A stretch of DNA of 64,000 nucleotides from Roseofilum acuticapitatum BLCC-M154 (GTDB taxonomy: Bacteria; Cyanobacteriota; Cyanobacteriia; Cyanobacteriales; Desertifilaceae). The stretch lies in the NCBI RefSeq assembly GCF_030068475.1, contig NZ_JAQOSP010000109.1:62001-126000 (forward strand), written 5' to 3'. The translations under genes and the position numbers were made by a program. Below, one piece after another: positions 35,063 through 43,974 of the stretch (positions within the stretch are counted from its first letter, which is position 1; each line of letters opens with the position of its first letter). The notes beneath the pieces were generated by a model that saw only the letters and a list, made by a program, of their open reading frames with translations, made no database searches and was not told the DNA's origin.

Positions 35063-36484
35063 TTACGCCTGTTTCAAGCGATTGACTGCGGAAGTGACAA
35101 AGGATTGCACAAAAGCGGTGCGCTGGTTTTGTTCAAAGACTTGTTTAATCATTGCGGTCAATTTTTCTAGGTTTAATCCCTGTTCGGGTTGAAAGTCTTG
35201 GGTTTGGAAATATTCAATTAAACTTAATCCGGCAATGCGAGTTAAATAGGCAGCGCTGATGCCTTGTACCAGTCCCCCTGCTGTATAGGTGATGGTGTTG
35301 GTTTTGAGGATGCTGGTAATGGTTTGGGTGGAGAGTTCGACTAAGCCGAGTTTGACGATTAATTCACCGACAATGCCAGCTACTTTTTGACCTTGTTGGA
35401 GGTTAAAAGATTGGTTCGGTTGATAAATTTTGGCTAGGTCTAAAATCAGTTGACCGGTAATTGCGCCAGTGGTTAATAGATCGAGGCTGGGAATGGGGTT
35501 AGCAAAGGCAGTGGTAGCGGCGATCCATTGATATTGCTCGATCGCCGGTAGAGCGCGATCGCGGCGTTTTTGGTTCCAGATGGCTTGGATCTGGCTCTGT
35601 AAGGCTTCTGCTTGGCGCTGGATAGTGGCTAAAATGGGGGCGCTAGGAGCCGTAGCCACTTGCGCGAGACGGGTTTTCAGGGGTTCAATTTGGGGCGCTG
35701 GCTGTTCCATCCATTCGTCTATTGTGCCATCGGGTTGATGTTTGCGGACTTTGATTGCTTGAGGAATAGCGGCAGTTACCACTAAATCTTCTTTCTCTAG
35801 TTTACCCGTCATCCGGCTGTTGATTTGTTGGAGAATACTGGGCAATTCTTGGGGTAGATATTGGTCTTTTTTATTCAGAACCAAAATCACGTGATGATGA
35901 TTATTTTTAAGCTTTTGTAGGGTTTGATATTCAGAATCGGTTAAGTCTCCACTAATGACCAACAAAATTACATCACTGTTGCGGTGTTGTTCTTCAATCT
36001 GGCTTTGTAGATCTTCGCTAGGATTGGGCGTAAATAGGGCAGGGGTTTCTACGATCTGCCAATCTGGGGAGAGGAGATTGAACAGGCTACTTTTACCCAC
36101 ATTTTTACCGCCAGTAATGGCAATGCTTAGGGTTTGGCGATTAATTTCGGCTCTGAGTTCATCTAGGCGGTTTTGCCAACTGGAAATATCTATATCTTCG
36201 GTGGCTAACTCGGCGTTCGCGAAGCGACTCCAAAGGAGTATCGCCTCTTCAACTTGGGTAAATGTCCGTTCCAGGGTTTCCCGATTGACGGGTTGAGCAG
36301 GGGTTTCCACAGGGACAGAGCCAGAGTTTTGCCGCCACCACCAGATCCCACCCCAGGCGATCGCCCCCAGGGTAACCCATTCTCCCCATTCACTCACGGA
36401 ACTTTGGACATTTGCCCATAACCACAGGATCGCACCTAAGCCTAAGCCACTGACTAACAAAGGACGACGTATGAGTGTTGTCAT
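35063..36484 (-). CDS. GTP-binding membrane protein with DUF697 domain
   Basis: A 473-residue protein. Two hydrophobic segments at residues 9-25 and 36-52 are followed by a GTPase domain with P-loop ITGGKNVGKSSLFNLL near 125-140, a G3-like region around VETPALFTP lacking the canonical DxxG, and NKKD as G4. The C-terminal DUF697 domain (about 320-460) has hydrophobic helices with LLTTGAITGQLILDLAKIY. DUF697 GTPases are common in cyanobacteria and of unknown function; remodelling or volume regulation at membranes has been suggested for relatives. The ATG at 36484 is the first Met. Confidence 0.82.
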   Translation of the reverse strand: MTTLIRRPLLVSGLGLGAILWLWANVQSSVSEWGEWVTLGAIAWGGIWWWRQNSGSVPVETPAQPVNRETLERTFTQVEEAILLWSRFANAELATEDIDISSWQNRLDELRAEINRQTLSIAITGGKNVGKSSLFNLLSPDWQIVETPALFTPNPSEDLQSQIEEQHRNSDVILLVISGDLTDSEYQTLQKLKNNHHHVILVLNKKDQYLPQELPSILQQINSRMTGKLEKEDLVVTAAIPQAIKVRKHQPDGTIDEWMEQPAPQIEPLKTRLAQVATAPSAPILATIQRQAEALQSQIQAIWNQKRRDRALPAIEQYQWIAATTAFANPIPSLDLLTTGAITGQLILDLAKIYQPNQSFNLQQGQKVAGIVGELIVKLGLVELSTQTITSILKTNTITYTAGGLVQGISAAYLTRIAGLSLIEYFQTQDFQPEQGLNLEKLTAMIKQVFEQNQRTAFVQSFVTSAVNRLKQA

Positions 36485-36629
36485 CGATCTTCTCCACGAA
36501 ACCTAACCCGATCTCTAGCTTAACTCGATTGGGGGGCGATCGCGTACTATTCGGATAGGGTCGGCAGGGTATGCTTGTAGAATTTGAATGATATCGCTTA
36601 TCCTCCTGCCCACCTTACAATCGGGGATT

Positions 36630-37097
36630 TTAAAAGCGAATATTCTGCCAAATTTCAGCTTCAGCAAAACGCTCTAAATGTTTACGATTACTCGTAGCAA
36701 TCACAACATACTGACCAGGATATTCTTCTTGAAGGAGTTTCCATTGAGCGCATACGATCATATCACAATCAATATTTTTGAGATCGGCAGTTGGTATCCC
36801 TTGTTTTCTAGCTTCCGCCCATAATTTAGATGCTTCCTTGAGTACCGGTTGAGTAATCGGTAGAAAATCGATAATTTCTGGTAACCGATCTAGATTCTTT
36901 AGTCCATCATTTCTAGATCCAGTTAAACCTGCTAATAATAAACCTCGCCTCACTTCATAATCACAGATATCAGAAGAAACAAGATAAGCCCCTCTAGCCA
37001 AAATTTGATACAACCACCGTTTGCATTCTTGGGCTTCGCCTAAATAACTCGGAGATGAAATAAATCCGACAATTCCTGAATCTAAAAAGATGATCAT
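36630..37097 (-). CDS. PIN domain nuclease, VapC-like toxin
   Basis: A 155-residue PIN-domain protein, probably a ribonuclease toxin. Acidic active-site residues are visible: Asp6 in MIIFLDSGIVG, the glutamate in ICDYEVRRGLLLAG, and the aspartates in LKNIDCDMIVCAQW; a final VIATSNRKHLERF completes the fold. Length is normal. Its ATG overlaps the antitoxin stop (ATGA at 37094-37097), the classic coupled type II arrangement. This is the only apparently intact toxin in the window. Confidence 0.87.
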   Translation of the reverse strand: MIIFLDSGIVGFISSPSYLGEAQECKRWLYQILARGAYLVSSDICDYEVRRGLLLAGLTGSRNDGLKNLDRLPEIIDFLPITQPVLKEASKLWAEARKQGIPTADLKNIDCDMIVCAQWKLLQEEYPGQYVVIATSNRKHLERFAEAEIWQNIRF

Positions 37098-37321
37098 TCT
37101 TGATGATATAACTTAAAGCCTGATGGACGCTCTCGATCAATGATGTCCTTTACCGTTTGCCAATATTGTTCTCGGTCATGCACTTCTTCTGGAGTTGGTT
37201 CTTCTTCTATCCACTGTTTTAAGAGGGCAAGAGCCGGTTGATTTTTATCTATCTGCTCTTGAAGGGTCTGTCCTTTATGGGGCAAAACGAACCTAGATTT
37301 AGGTTTTAATTGTTCGGGCAT
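37094..37321 (-). CDS. Putative antitoxin of the adjacent PIN toxin
   Basis: A 75-residue protein from ATG 37321 (MPEQLKPKSRFVLPHKGQTL), acidic in the C-terminal half (EEEPTPEEVHDREQYW). I do not recognise a named family, but size, order and the ATGA overlap with the PIN gene support an antitoxin. The reading frame continues upstream through repeat C2; that part is repeat-encoded and is not taken as coding. Confidence 0.75.
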   Translation of the reverse strand: MPEQLKPKSRFVLPHKGQTLQEQIDKNQPALALLKQWIEEEPTPEEVHDREQYWQTVKDIIDRERPSGFKLYHQE

Positions 37322-37352
37322 AAACTTATTTTTGCTGATTGAATCCAAATTT

Positions 37353-37500
37353 ATATCAAGTCCGGATAAAGGGTGAAGAAGCGGGCAAGATGCCCGCACT
37401 CCTCTAATCCCTTGATATTGCTGGAGTGGGAGCGTCTCGCTCCCTAAGTTTTTAATCATGGCATTTCCGCTTCGCGGACATGAACAATCGGACTTGATAT
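37353..37500. repeat. MITE-like repeat family C, copy C2
   Basis: Complete 148-base copy with ends ATATCAAGTCCGG and CGGACTTGATAT and the GCGGGCAAGATGCCCGC, GGGAGCGTCTCGCTCCC and CGCTTCGCGGACATGA segments. It sits 32 bases upstream of the antitoxin ATG and so probably holds or displaces the promoter of the toxin-antitoxin pair. Confidence 0.92.
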
Positions 37501-37636
37501 TACTCGAATTTTAACACGCATCTCCCCACTGACTCACCTCACTCTGGATATGCGGGCGATCGCGTATCCTACACAGCAACAACTGTCTTGGAAGTGCCCT
37601 TAGAATAGTAAAGATTATTCTGGGAATCGATAGATT

Positions 37637-38107
37637 ATGAATACTCCAGAAGCGCTCAGTTGGCCAACATCCATAGAGGAAGCTAAATTAATCCAAGAAC
37701 AAGGGCGCGATCGCGTCATTACCTCGGATCGACTTTCAACAGTCCATTGGGTAGCTGGAGTCGATCTAGGCTTTGAAAATGGGGGCAAAACCACCAGAGC
37801 AGCAGTTGCCGTACTGAGTTTTCCAGATTTAAAGCTAGTAGAAACGGCGATCGCCCTTTGTCCGACCATTTTTCCCTATGTTCCCGGTTTTCTCTCCTTT
37901 CGTGAAGTGCCCCCCATCCTCAAAGCACTCCGTCAACTCACCACAACCCCTGATTTAATTCTTTGCGATGGTCAAGGATTGGCACATCCTCGTAGATTTG
38001 GATTAGCCTGTCATTTGGGGATACTGCTCGATTGTACTCCCCAATACCGTCTCCCCGAAACCACCCGCATTGCCGATCGCTTGGCCTCTAATCGAATTCA
38101 GAGTTAA
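37637..38107 (+). pseudogene. nfi: Endonuclease V with internal deletion
   Basis: Endonuclease V cuts next to deaminated bases and is normally about 220 residues. This frame has 156. The N-terminal two thirds are typical, with [13 protein letters not shown], the FLSFREVPP segment and [23 protein letters not shown]. The sequence then jumps directly to [20 protein letters not shown], the usual extreme C-terminus. About 65 residues are missing in frame at 38029-38038, including the conserved PTIGVAK lysine region. It reads as an in-frame deletion rather than a frameshift, so a stable but probably inactive protein could still be made. Confidence 0.82.
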
Positions 38108-38179
38108 GGTGAAGTACAATAGACCCAGATTCAGAAACCCCCTTCTGAAGCTTGGGTTAGCGCAACTATGTAGAACCTT

Positions 38180-38779
38180 ATGGAAGAAAATAATCAGGCT
38201 TTACGCTTACAATTTAATCCTAACCGCTCTTACATCCCCATTTCCTATGAAGAGGCGGATGTAGGCTTATGTACTCCAGAATTTGCCGCCAGTATTGTTG
38301 ACACCATCAACAAATCCGAAAAACTGCAACAGGAAAACGAAAAGCTCTCTCAACAAAACAAAACCCTCAATAAAGCCCTGAAAATGGCTTGTACCGACTT
38401 AGTGAAACAGTTGGGAGGCACTCCCCAACAAGTCAATGAGTTATACAAGCAATATGTCGATCGCTTTAAGCGTCCTGATCATGGCTCGCGGGCGATCATG
38501 TTCCTATTGCGCGATCGCCAAGAACAACTCGATATTAGCGATAAAGAGTTCGTCCGCTTTTGTGACTCCTATAAACTTTCCCCCCAAGATCTGCGGGATG
38601 TGTATGGAGGTAAAGAAATTAGTGACGAACAAATTGGGGCGATCGCCCGCATCGTCGGTCGGTCTCCCAAAGAACTGATCCAAATTCGGGATGGATTCAC
38701 GGATAATGAAATCTCCAAACTCGCCAGAATTTTAGGAACCAGTACCGAAGAACTCTCCGAACTTTTTGAAAGTCAATAG
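38180..38779 (+). CDS. Conserved hypothetical protein with coiled coil
   Basis: A 199-residue soluble protein. A heptad-rich coiled coil spans about residues 42-70 (KSEKLQQENEKLSQQNKTLNK). The C-terminal half contains three similar helical units, LDISDKEFVRFCDSYKLSPQ, EISDEQIGAIARIVGRSPKE and GFTDNEISKLARILGTSTEE, each like a small helix-turn-helix repeat. The family is not recognised. It is followed 12 bases later by a small membrane protein and both probably form a transcript. The ATG at 38180 is clear. Confidence 0.72.
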   Translation: MEENNQALRLQFNPNRSYIPISYEEADVGLCTPEFAASIVDTINKSEKLQQENEKLSQQNKTLNKALKMACTDLVKQLGGTPQQVNELYKQYVDRFKRPDHGSRAIMFLLRDRQEQLDISDKEFVRFCDSYKLSPQDLRDVYGGKEISDEQIGAIARIVGRSPKELIQIRDGFTDNEISKLARILGTSTEELSELFESQ

Positions 38780-38791
38780 GGGATAGTATTT

Positions 38792-38986
38792 ATGAGCGAT
38801 ATGAACGATCCCCCACCTAAACAAGGACTTGGACAATGGATTAGTTTCGCCGCCGATCGCTTTGGATTTGCCGGTTTAGGGTATATTCTTGGTGCAGTCC
38901 TGGTTCTAGTCATCGGTTGGTTTATTCACGCTTCCCAAAAATCCCCCCCCTCCAACCCCGAAACCCCCACCGAACAACAGCCATAG
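38792..38986 (+). CDS. Small single-pass membrane protein (64 aa)
   Basis: A 64-residue protein with one hydrophobic segment (GLGYILGAVLVLVIGWFIH, about residues 28-46), a Pro-rich N-terminal cytoplasmic part and a Pro/Glu-rich tail. AGGGGAT stands ahead of the ATG. It follows the coiled-coil gene by 12 bases and may anchor it. No family is recognised. Confidence 0.65.
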   Translation: MSDMNDPPPKQGLGQWISFAADRFGFAGLGYILGAVLVLVIGWFIHASQKSPPSNPETPTEQQP

Positions 38987-39040
38987 CCAAGATGGGGAGA
39001 TAGGGGAATCTCGAATTACTCATTACTCATTACTTAATTT

Positions 39041-39670
39041 ATGACCATTCAACCCTTTCAGATCGGCGAGCAGGATCTTAATGATGAACAACTCGCCCAT
39101 TATATGCAAGTCGGAGAAATTGCCGTCGATACTGAAACCATGGGCCTATTACCTCTACGCGATCGCCTCTGTTTAGTGCAAATTTCTGACCCCCAAGGCC
39201 ATGTCATTGCCATCCGGATTGCCAAAGGACAAACCACAGCCCCTAACCTTAAACAACTCCTAGAATGCCCAACGATTAACAAAGTTTTTCACTTTGCTCG
39301 ATTTGATGTGGCCCAGTTTCGCCATCATTTCGATATCATTGTCAATCCCATCTTCTGTACCAAAATCGCCAGCAAACTTGCTCGCACCTACACCAACCGT
39401 CATGGACTCAAAGAATTAGTGCAAGAACTGGAAAAAGTCGAACTCGATAAAAGTGCCCAAAGCTCAGATTGGGGAAATGTCGGCAACCTTTCCGAGGAAC
39501 AACTCAGCTATGCTGCTAATGATGTGCGCTATCTTCTGAGCGTGAAAGAAAAACTGATCCAAATGTTGCACCGAGAAGAGCGCTGGGAACTGGCTCAAGA
39601 GTGTTTTGGCTGTATCCCGGTTTTAGTTGCCTTGGATTTGTTGCAGTACAAAGATGTGTTAGAGCATTAA
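39041..39670 (+). CDS. Ribonuclease D-like 3'-5' exonuclease
   Basis: A 209-residue DnaQ-fold exonuclease of the RNase D type, without the HRDC domains of E. coli Rnd, as is usual in cyanobacteria. The DEDDy acidic residues are visible: Asp and Glu in IAVDTETMGL, Asp in FHFARFDVAQ, and the YAANDVRYLL motif with Tyr and Asp. It trims the 3' ends of tRNAs or other structured RNAs. The ATG at 39041 is the first Met. Two C-type repeats follow its stop. Confidence 0.9.
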   Translation: MTIQPFQIGEQDLNDEQLAHYMQVGEIAVDTETMGLLPLRDRLCLVQISDPQGHVIAIRIAKGQTTAPNLKQLLECPTINKVFHFARFDVAQFRHHFDIIVNPIFCTKIASKLARTYTNRHGLKELVQELEKVELDKSAQSSDWGNVGNLSEEQLSYAANDVRYLLSVKEKLIQMLHREERWELAQECFGCIPVLVALDLLQYKDVLEH

Positions 39671-39677
39671 TCGAGTC

Positions 39678-39825
39678 ATATCAAGTCCGGATAAAAAGTG
39701 AAGAAGCGGGCAAGATGCCCGCACTCCTCCAATCCCTTGATATTAATGGAGTGGGAGCGTCTCGCTCCCTCAGTTTTTAATCAGGGTATTTCCGCTTCGC
39801 GGACATGAACAATCGGACTTGATAT
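39678..39825. repeat. MITE-like repeat family C, copy C3
   Basis: Complete 148-base copy, close to C2 in sequence, with ends ATATCAAGTCCGG and CGGACTTGATAT. It is separated from C4 by a single base, so the two elements are tandem and in the same orientation. Confidence 0.92.
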
Positions 39826-39826
39826 G

Positions 39827-40027
39827 ATATCAAGTCCGGATAAAAAGTGAAGAAGCGGGCAAGATGCCCGCACTCCTCCAATCCCTTGATATTGCTGGAG
39901 TGGGAGCGTCTCGCTCCCTAGATGTTTAATTGTCGCTCCCTAGATGTTTAATTGTCGCTCCCTAGATGTTTAATTGTCGCTCCCTAGATGTTTAATTTAT
40001 AGTGTTTCCGCTTCGCGGACATGAATA
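39827..40027. repeat. MITE-like repeat family C, copy C4, expanded and lacking its right end
   Basis: It starts like C3 but a 22-base segment has been amplified (39912-39999), and after CGCTTCGCGGACATGAATAG the terminal CGGACTTGATAT is missing. It ends about 20 bases short of the gyrA stop. Confidence 0.88.
39912..39999. repeat. 22-bp tandem repeat, four copies, inside C4
   Basis: The unit CGCTCCCTAGATGTTTAATT plus two bases (GT, or TA in the last copy) is repeated four times with almost no change. It arises from the GGGAGCGTCTCGCTCCC loop region of the C element, by slippage or unequal exchange. The lack of divergence suggests it is recent. Confidence 0.92.
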
Positions 40028-40046
40028 GCCAGAATTTGCACCTCAT

Positions 40047-42650
40047 TTATTCTGGTAAGGGTTGGGGGGTGTCCATTTCAACGTCTTCCCCTTCCGTGGT
40101 TTCTTCCGCGTGGGTGGGCACTAGAGCAACTGCGGCAATGGTATCATCCTTATCTAACCGTTGCACTAAGACCCCGGTTGCACCCCGCGACTGTACGGAA
40201 ATGGCATTGGTAGACTGGCGAATAATGATGCCACGGGAGGTGACCATCATTAACTCATCGTCGGGGTGAACGATGCGTAGAGCGGCTAACTGATCGTTGC
40301 TTTTATGGGATTTGAACTTAGTGGCAATAATTCCTTTTCCAGAGCGGTTTTGTAGTCGGAATTGGTTGACGGGTACTCGTTTTCCATAACCTTTCGTGGT
40401 AACGACCAATGCCCAGGGGCCGAGGGGCGCGGTGTCGATGTCTTCGGTGTCGAGTGGCTCATTCACTTCTTCTTCTGCTTCGGTCTGATCGACCATGACC
40501 TCATTGAGTACCTGACCGGGTAAAATATCCATGCTAATCAGGCGATCGCCGTCCACCAGTTTCATTGCCCTTACCCCCCGTGCCGTCCGTCCCAAGGGAC
40601 GCACTTGATCGGTATTGGTTCTGAAATGAATGGCTTTACCCTGAGCAGAGGCAATAATGATACTGTCTTCTTCCGTGGCTCTTCTGACCCAACGCAACTC
40701 GTCGCCTTCAGCTAAGGAGATAGCAATTAATCCATTGGTGCGAATGTTACTAAAGGCATCAAGGGCAGTGCGTTTGATATAGCCTTTCTGGGTGAGCATC
40801 ACTAAGTATTCATGGTCGCTAAATTCGGAGACGGGGATAATGGAGGTGATTTTCTCATCCATGGGAATGGGTAACATTTGTACCATGGGTGTGCCTTTGG
40901 CGTTGCGGGAGCTGCTGGGAATTTGATAGGCGAGGAGACGATAGACGACACCGCGATCGCTAAAAAACAGCAGACTATCATGGTCGCAACAGGTCAAGAA
41001 ATGGTCAATACCATCATCTTCCTTCATTTTTGCACCAGATTTACCCCGCGTTGCCCGACTTTGGGCATCAAAGGTATCGACGGGCATCCGTTTAATATAG
41101 CCCTGTTCTGTAATTAAGATCACCGCTTTTTCATTGGCGATCAAGTCCATATCGACGAGATCCCCTTCTGCTTTTTCGATCTGGGTGCGTCGGGGAGTGG
41201 CAAATTTTTGTTTTAGTTCTGCACATTCTGCCTTAATCATCTCTAGGATGCGATTGCGGTTGGCGAGAATGTCTTTTAAATCTGCAATGCGAAGTTGCAA
41301 TTCTTCATGTTCTTGACGGATTTTTTCGGCTTCTAGAGCAGTTAAGCGCCGCAGTTGCATTTGCAGAATGGCATCTGCTTGCATTTCGGAGAGGGAATAG
41401 TCTTCGATCAGCTCAGTTTTGGCGCTGGGGGTATCGGCAGCGCGACGGATGAGTTGGATAATTTCGTCTAAGTATTGCATGGCAATCAGTAAGCCTTGCA
41501 ATAGATGGTCTCGCTCTTCGGCTTTGCGGAGTTCGTATTGGGTGCGTCGGGTGATGGTTTCTACGCGAAATTCCAGGAAGACGCTGAGGAAGTGTTTTAG
41601 CGAGAGGAGTTGGGGGTCATTATTGACCAATGCCAACATATTCGCCCCGAAGTTGCTTTGTAGGGGGGTTTGTTTGTAGAGGTTATTGAGAACGACCCTA
41701 GGATAGGCATCGCGCCGCAGTTCGACGACGATCCGCATTCCGTCGCGATCGCTCTCATCCCGAATATCGGCAATGCCTTCGATGCGTTTATCATTGACGA
41801 GTTCGGCGATCCGCTCAATTAAGGCAGCCTTATTCACCTGGTAGGGCAGTTGAGTAACAATAATCGCATCCCGTGACGGCCGCCCCCGATGTTCAATGGT
41901 TTCAATATCGGCTATGCCGCGCATGGTAATTGAGCCGCGCCCCAGGGTATAGGCTTCTTGGATGCCAGAGGTTCCCAGAATTTTGCCGCCTGTGGGGAAG
42001 TCGGGGCCGGGAATATACCGCATGAGGTCTGTATCGGTTAAGTCTGGATCGTCAATCAGGGCAACTAGACCATCAATCAGTTCTCCCAGGTTATGGGGGG
42101 GGATATTGGTGGCCATGCCCACGGCAATACCGGCTGAACCGTTGAGGAGTAGTTGGGGAACCCGTGCGGGGAGGACGATGGGTTCCTGCTGGGAGCCGTC
42201 GAAGTTGTCGATAAAGTCTACGGTTTCGGCTTCGATGTCTTGCAGCATGGCTTCGGTGGAGATTGCCTGGAGGCGGCATTCGGTGTACCGCATGGCGGCT
42301 GGGGGGTCGTTGTCTACGGAGCCGAAGTTACCATGACCGTTGATCAGGGGCGATCGCATGGAGAAGTCTTGGGCCATGCGAACCAGGGCATCATAAACGG
42401 CTGTATCGCCGTGGGGATGGTATTTACCGAGGACTTCCCCGACGACACGGGCACATTTCCGGAAGGGGCGATCGGGGGTTAATCCCAGCTCGTGCATGGC
42501 ATATAAAATCCGGCGGTGAACCGGTTTGAGTCCGTCCCTGGCATCGGGAAGCGCTCGACCTACAATGACGCTCATGGCGTATTCTAGGTATGACCGGGAC
42601 ATCTCATTTCTTAAGTCCGTGGGCACGATCCGATCTAGGGGGATACTCAT
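40047..42650 (-). CDS. gyrA: DNA gyrase subunit A
   Basis: GyrA, 867 residues, is the breakage-reunion subunit of gyrase, which introduces negative supercoils with GyrB. The N-terminal domain has [34 protein letters not shown] and the active-site tyrosine in [10 protein letters not shown]. The quinolone-determining region has [19 protein letters not shown]. Six C-terminal beta-pinwheel blades follow, with the GyrA-box-like [14 protein letters not shown]. The ATG at 42650 ([17 protein letters not shown]) is chosen from family alignment; the longer upstream frame is not supported. The C-terminus is acidic. Confidence 0.94.
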   Translation of the reverse strand: MSIPLDRIVPTDLRNEMSRSYLEYAMSVIVGRALPDARDGLKPVHRRILYAMHELGLTPDRPFRKCARVVGEVLGKYHPHGDTAVYDALVRMAQDFSMRSPLINGHGNFGSVDNDPPAAMRYTECRLQAISTEAMLQDIEAETVDFIDNFDGSQQEPIVLPARVPQLLLNGSAGIAVGMATNIPPHNLGELIDGLVALIDDPDLTDTDLMRYIPGPDFPTGGKILGTSGIQEAYTLGRGSITMRGIADIETIEHRGRPSRDAIIVTQLPYQVNKAALIERIAELVNDKRIEGIADIRDESDRDGMRIVVELRRDAYPRVVLNNLYKQTPLQSNFGANMLALVNNDPQLLSLKHFLSVFLEFRVETITRRTQYELRKAEERDHLLQGLLIAMQYLDEIIQLIRRAADTPSAKTELIEDYSLSEMQADAILQMQLRRLTALEAEKIRQEHEELQLRIADLKDILANRNRILEMIKAECAELKQKFATPRRTQIEKAEGDLVDMDLIANEKAVILITEQGYIKRMPVDTFDAQSRATRGKSGAKMKEDDGIDHFLTCCDHDSLLFFSDRGVVYRLLAYQIPSSSRNAKGTPMVQMLPIPMDEKITSIIPVSEFSDHEYLVMLTQKGYIKRTALDAFSNIRTNGLIAISLAEGDELRWVRRATEEDSIIIASAQGKAIHFRTNTDQVRPLGRTARGVRAMKLVDGDRLISMDILPGQVLNEVMVDQTEAEEEVNEPLDTEDIDTAPLGPWALVVTTKGYGKRVPVNQFRLQNRSGKGIIATKFKSHKSNDQLAALRIVHPDDELMMVTSRGIIIRQSTNAISVQSRGATGVLVQRLDKDDTIAAVALVPTHAEETTEGEDVEMDTPQPLPE

Positions 42651-42798
42651 ACGGGGCAAGGCTCCATGCAGAAAACAATTCAGAAACCACAAAACTTGGT
42701 ATTCCGTCCCAGATTTTGGGTTTGGCTTGACCAAGTTATGAGTGTTTACTTATCAAATTTTAACATATTTTCAGAATCCTTTGGTCTCCAGGACTCTG

Positions 42799-42958
42799 AT
42801 GGGGGTGATAATGCTGGGCATTGCTTTGCTGTCCGCTTACCCAATGGCGATCGCCACAGAAAGACAAGATATCTGGCGATGCTGATAACTGGATACAATT
42901 ACGCAATGATATTCAGGTAAGTCAACCGTCAGAGCAACCACGTCTAATAACTCGATAG
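42799..42958 (+). pseudogene. Possible frameshifted remnant of a small secreted protein
   Basis: ATG 42799 opens a signal-peptide-like stretch (MGVIMLGIALLSAYPMAIAT) that stops at 42885. If one base is skipped near 42875 the frame continues as DADNWIQLRNDIQVSQPSEQ to a stop at 42958. It suggests an exported protein interrupted by a frameshift and shortened. No family is recognised. The rest of the gap 42651-43155 holds the start-side region of gyrA and repeat D2. Confidence 0.3.
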
Positions 42959-43042
42959 TTTTCGTTTTTTCTCTAAGAAGCCTCCATTTTAAGTGAGAGG
43001 GTAAAGTTCTCCAAATTCCAGCTTCTGTTCTTCGCAGGGTCT

Positions 43043-43145
43043 AAGAAACCCGGTTTCTTCAAGAAACCGGGTTTCTGGTCTACGCAGGAGGTTTCTCCCA
43101 CAACTTAGGATAAAATAAGAAAGTTGCAAGAAACCCGATTTCTGG
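43043..43145. repeat. REP-like repeat family D upstream of RAYT
   Basis: Paired palindromes AAGAAACCCGGTTTCTTC and AAGAAACCGGGTTTCT, then TCTACGCAGG, a GGATAAAATAAG segment and a last AGAAACCCGATTTCT ending just before the transposase ATG. The GGATAAAAT plus hairpin arrangement recurs upstream of the next two genes. Confidence 0.88.
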
Positions 43146-43155
43146 GGTAAAAAGA

Positions 43156-43725
43156 ATGCCCTATCGTCAGGTGCAATTTCAGCAAGGATGTTATTATCAC
43201 ATTTATAATCGGGGAAATAATCGGCAAGCGATCTTCTTTGAAACTGACAACTATCTCTACTTTTTGCGTCAGTTTCGCCATTACTTCATTGAACCGCAAG
43301 TCTTGGACGTTTTAGCCTATTGCTTGATGCCCAATCATTACCATTTTTTAGTCTACTTAAATCAGGCGGACTTTTCCCAGCACATGCAACGGTTTACCCT
43401 GTCCTATACAAAAGCCATGAATCGGCGTTATGAGCGTGTCGGTTCATTATTTCAGGGACGCTTTCAGGCCATTTTGGTCGATAACGATCGCTATTTAGCC
43501 CATTTAACCCGCTATATTCACCTGAACCCAGTGGAGGCGAATTTGGTCGAGTCGGCTGAAGATTGGCCATATTCCAGTTATCCAGAATATCTGCAAGTGC
43601 GCGGTGGCACTTTACCCCAATGTGAGAGGGTGACATCGCTGTTTGAGTCGGTGGATGCCTATCGCCAGTTTGTCGAGGAGGGAGGACGGGATGAGGTGAT
43701 TCAAAATTTGCTCTTTGATGAGTAG
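43156..43725 (+). CDS. REP-associated tyrosine transposase (RAYT, Y1_Tnp)
   Basis: A 189-residue HUH single-strand transposase. The metal-binding HUH motif is His61-Tyr-His63 in YCLMPNHYHFLVYL. The catalytic tyrosine is probably Tyr120 in LTRYIHLNPVEANLV. The N-terminal YYHIYNRGNNRQAIF is typical. Length and motifs are complete. RAYTs mobilise REP palindromes, and the gene is flanked on both sides by AGAAACCCGGTTTCT palindromes, the likely substrates. It has its own leader hairpin ending 11 bases before the ATG. Confidence 0.92.
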   Translation: MPYRQVQFQQGCYYHIYNRGNNRQAIFFETDNYLYFLRQFRHYFIEPQVLDVLAYCLMPNHYHFLVYLNQADFSQHMQRFTLSYTKAMNRRYERVGSLFQGRFQAILVDNDRYLAHLTRYIHLNPVEANLVESAEDWPYSSYPEYLQVRGGTLPQCERVTSLFESVDAYRQFVEEGGRDEVIQNLLFDE

Positions 43726-43751
43726 CCAAGGGGGGTATAGCCAAGGTGGCC

Positions 43752-43964
43752 AAGAAACCCGGTTTCTTCGAGAAACCGGGTTTCTGGTCTACGCAGGAGG
43801 TGCAAGAAAACCCAACTTCTAATCTTCCCGTGGAGGGGTCTAAGAAACCCGGTTTCTTCAAGAAACCGGGTTTCTGAGCTACGCAAGGGTTTCTGGTCTA
43901 CGCAGGGGGTTTCTCCCTCAACCTTGGGATAGGATGGGGGAAAGTCACCAGAAACTCGGTTTCC
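43752..43964. repeat. REP-like repeat family D between RAYT and the CHAT gene
   Basis: At least two inverted pairs of AGAAACCCGGTTTCT with AGAAACCGGGTTTCT, several TTTCTGGTCTACGCAGG copies, then GGGATAGGATGGGG and a final AGAAACTCGGTTTCC 10-20 bases before the CHAT gene ATG. The last part parallels the leader in front of the RAYT gene. Confidence 0.88.
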
Positions 43965-43974
43965 CATCGTCACC

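Noticed and set aside
34989-35192. 67-residue frame starting MKKYIFTYRLLRTRNQ
   Set aside because: It starts at GTG and its second half is antisense to the DUF697 GTPase gene; no family resemblance, so not supported as a gene.
37322-37459. N-terminal extension of the antitoxin at 37094
   Set aside because: The extra residues are encoded by repeat C2; a similar peptide arises from C1 in a non-coding position.
40047-42650. ParC instead of GyrA
   Set aside because: The full C-terminal pinwheel with a GyrA-box-like segment and the cyanobacterial GyrA N-terminus favour GyrA.
42666-42920. 84-residue frame overlapping the start side of gyrA
   Set aside because: Composition is unlike coding sequence here, and the better signal-peptide frame at 42799 is in another phase.
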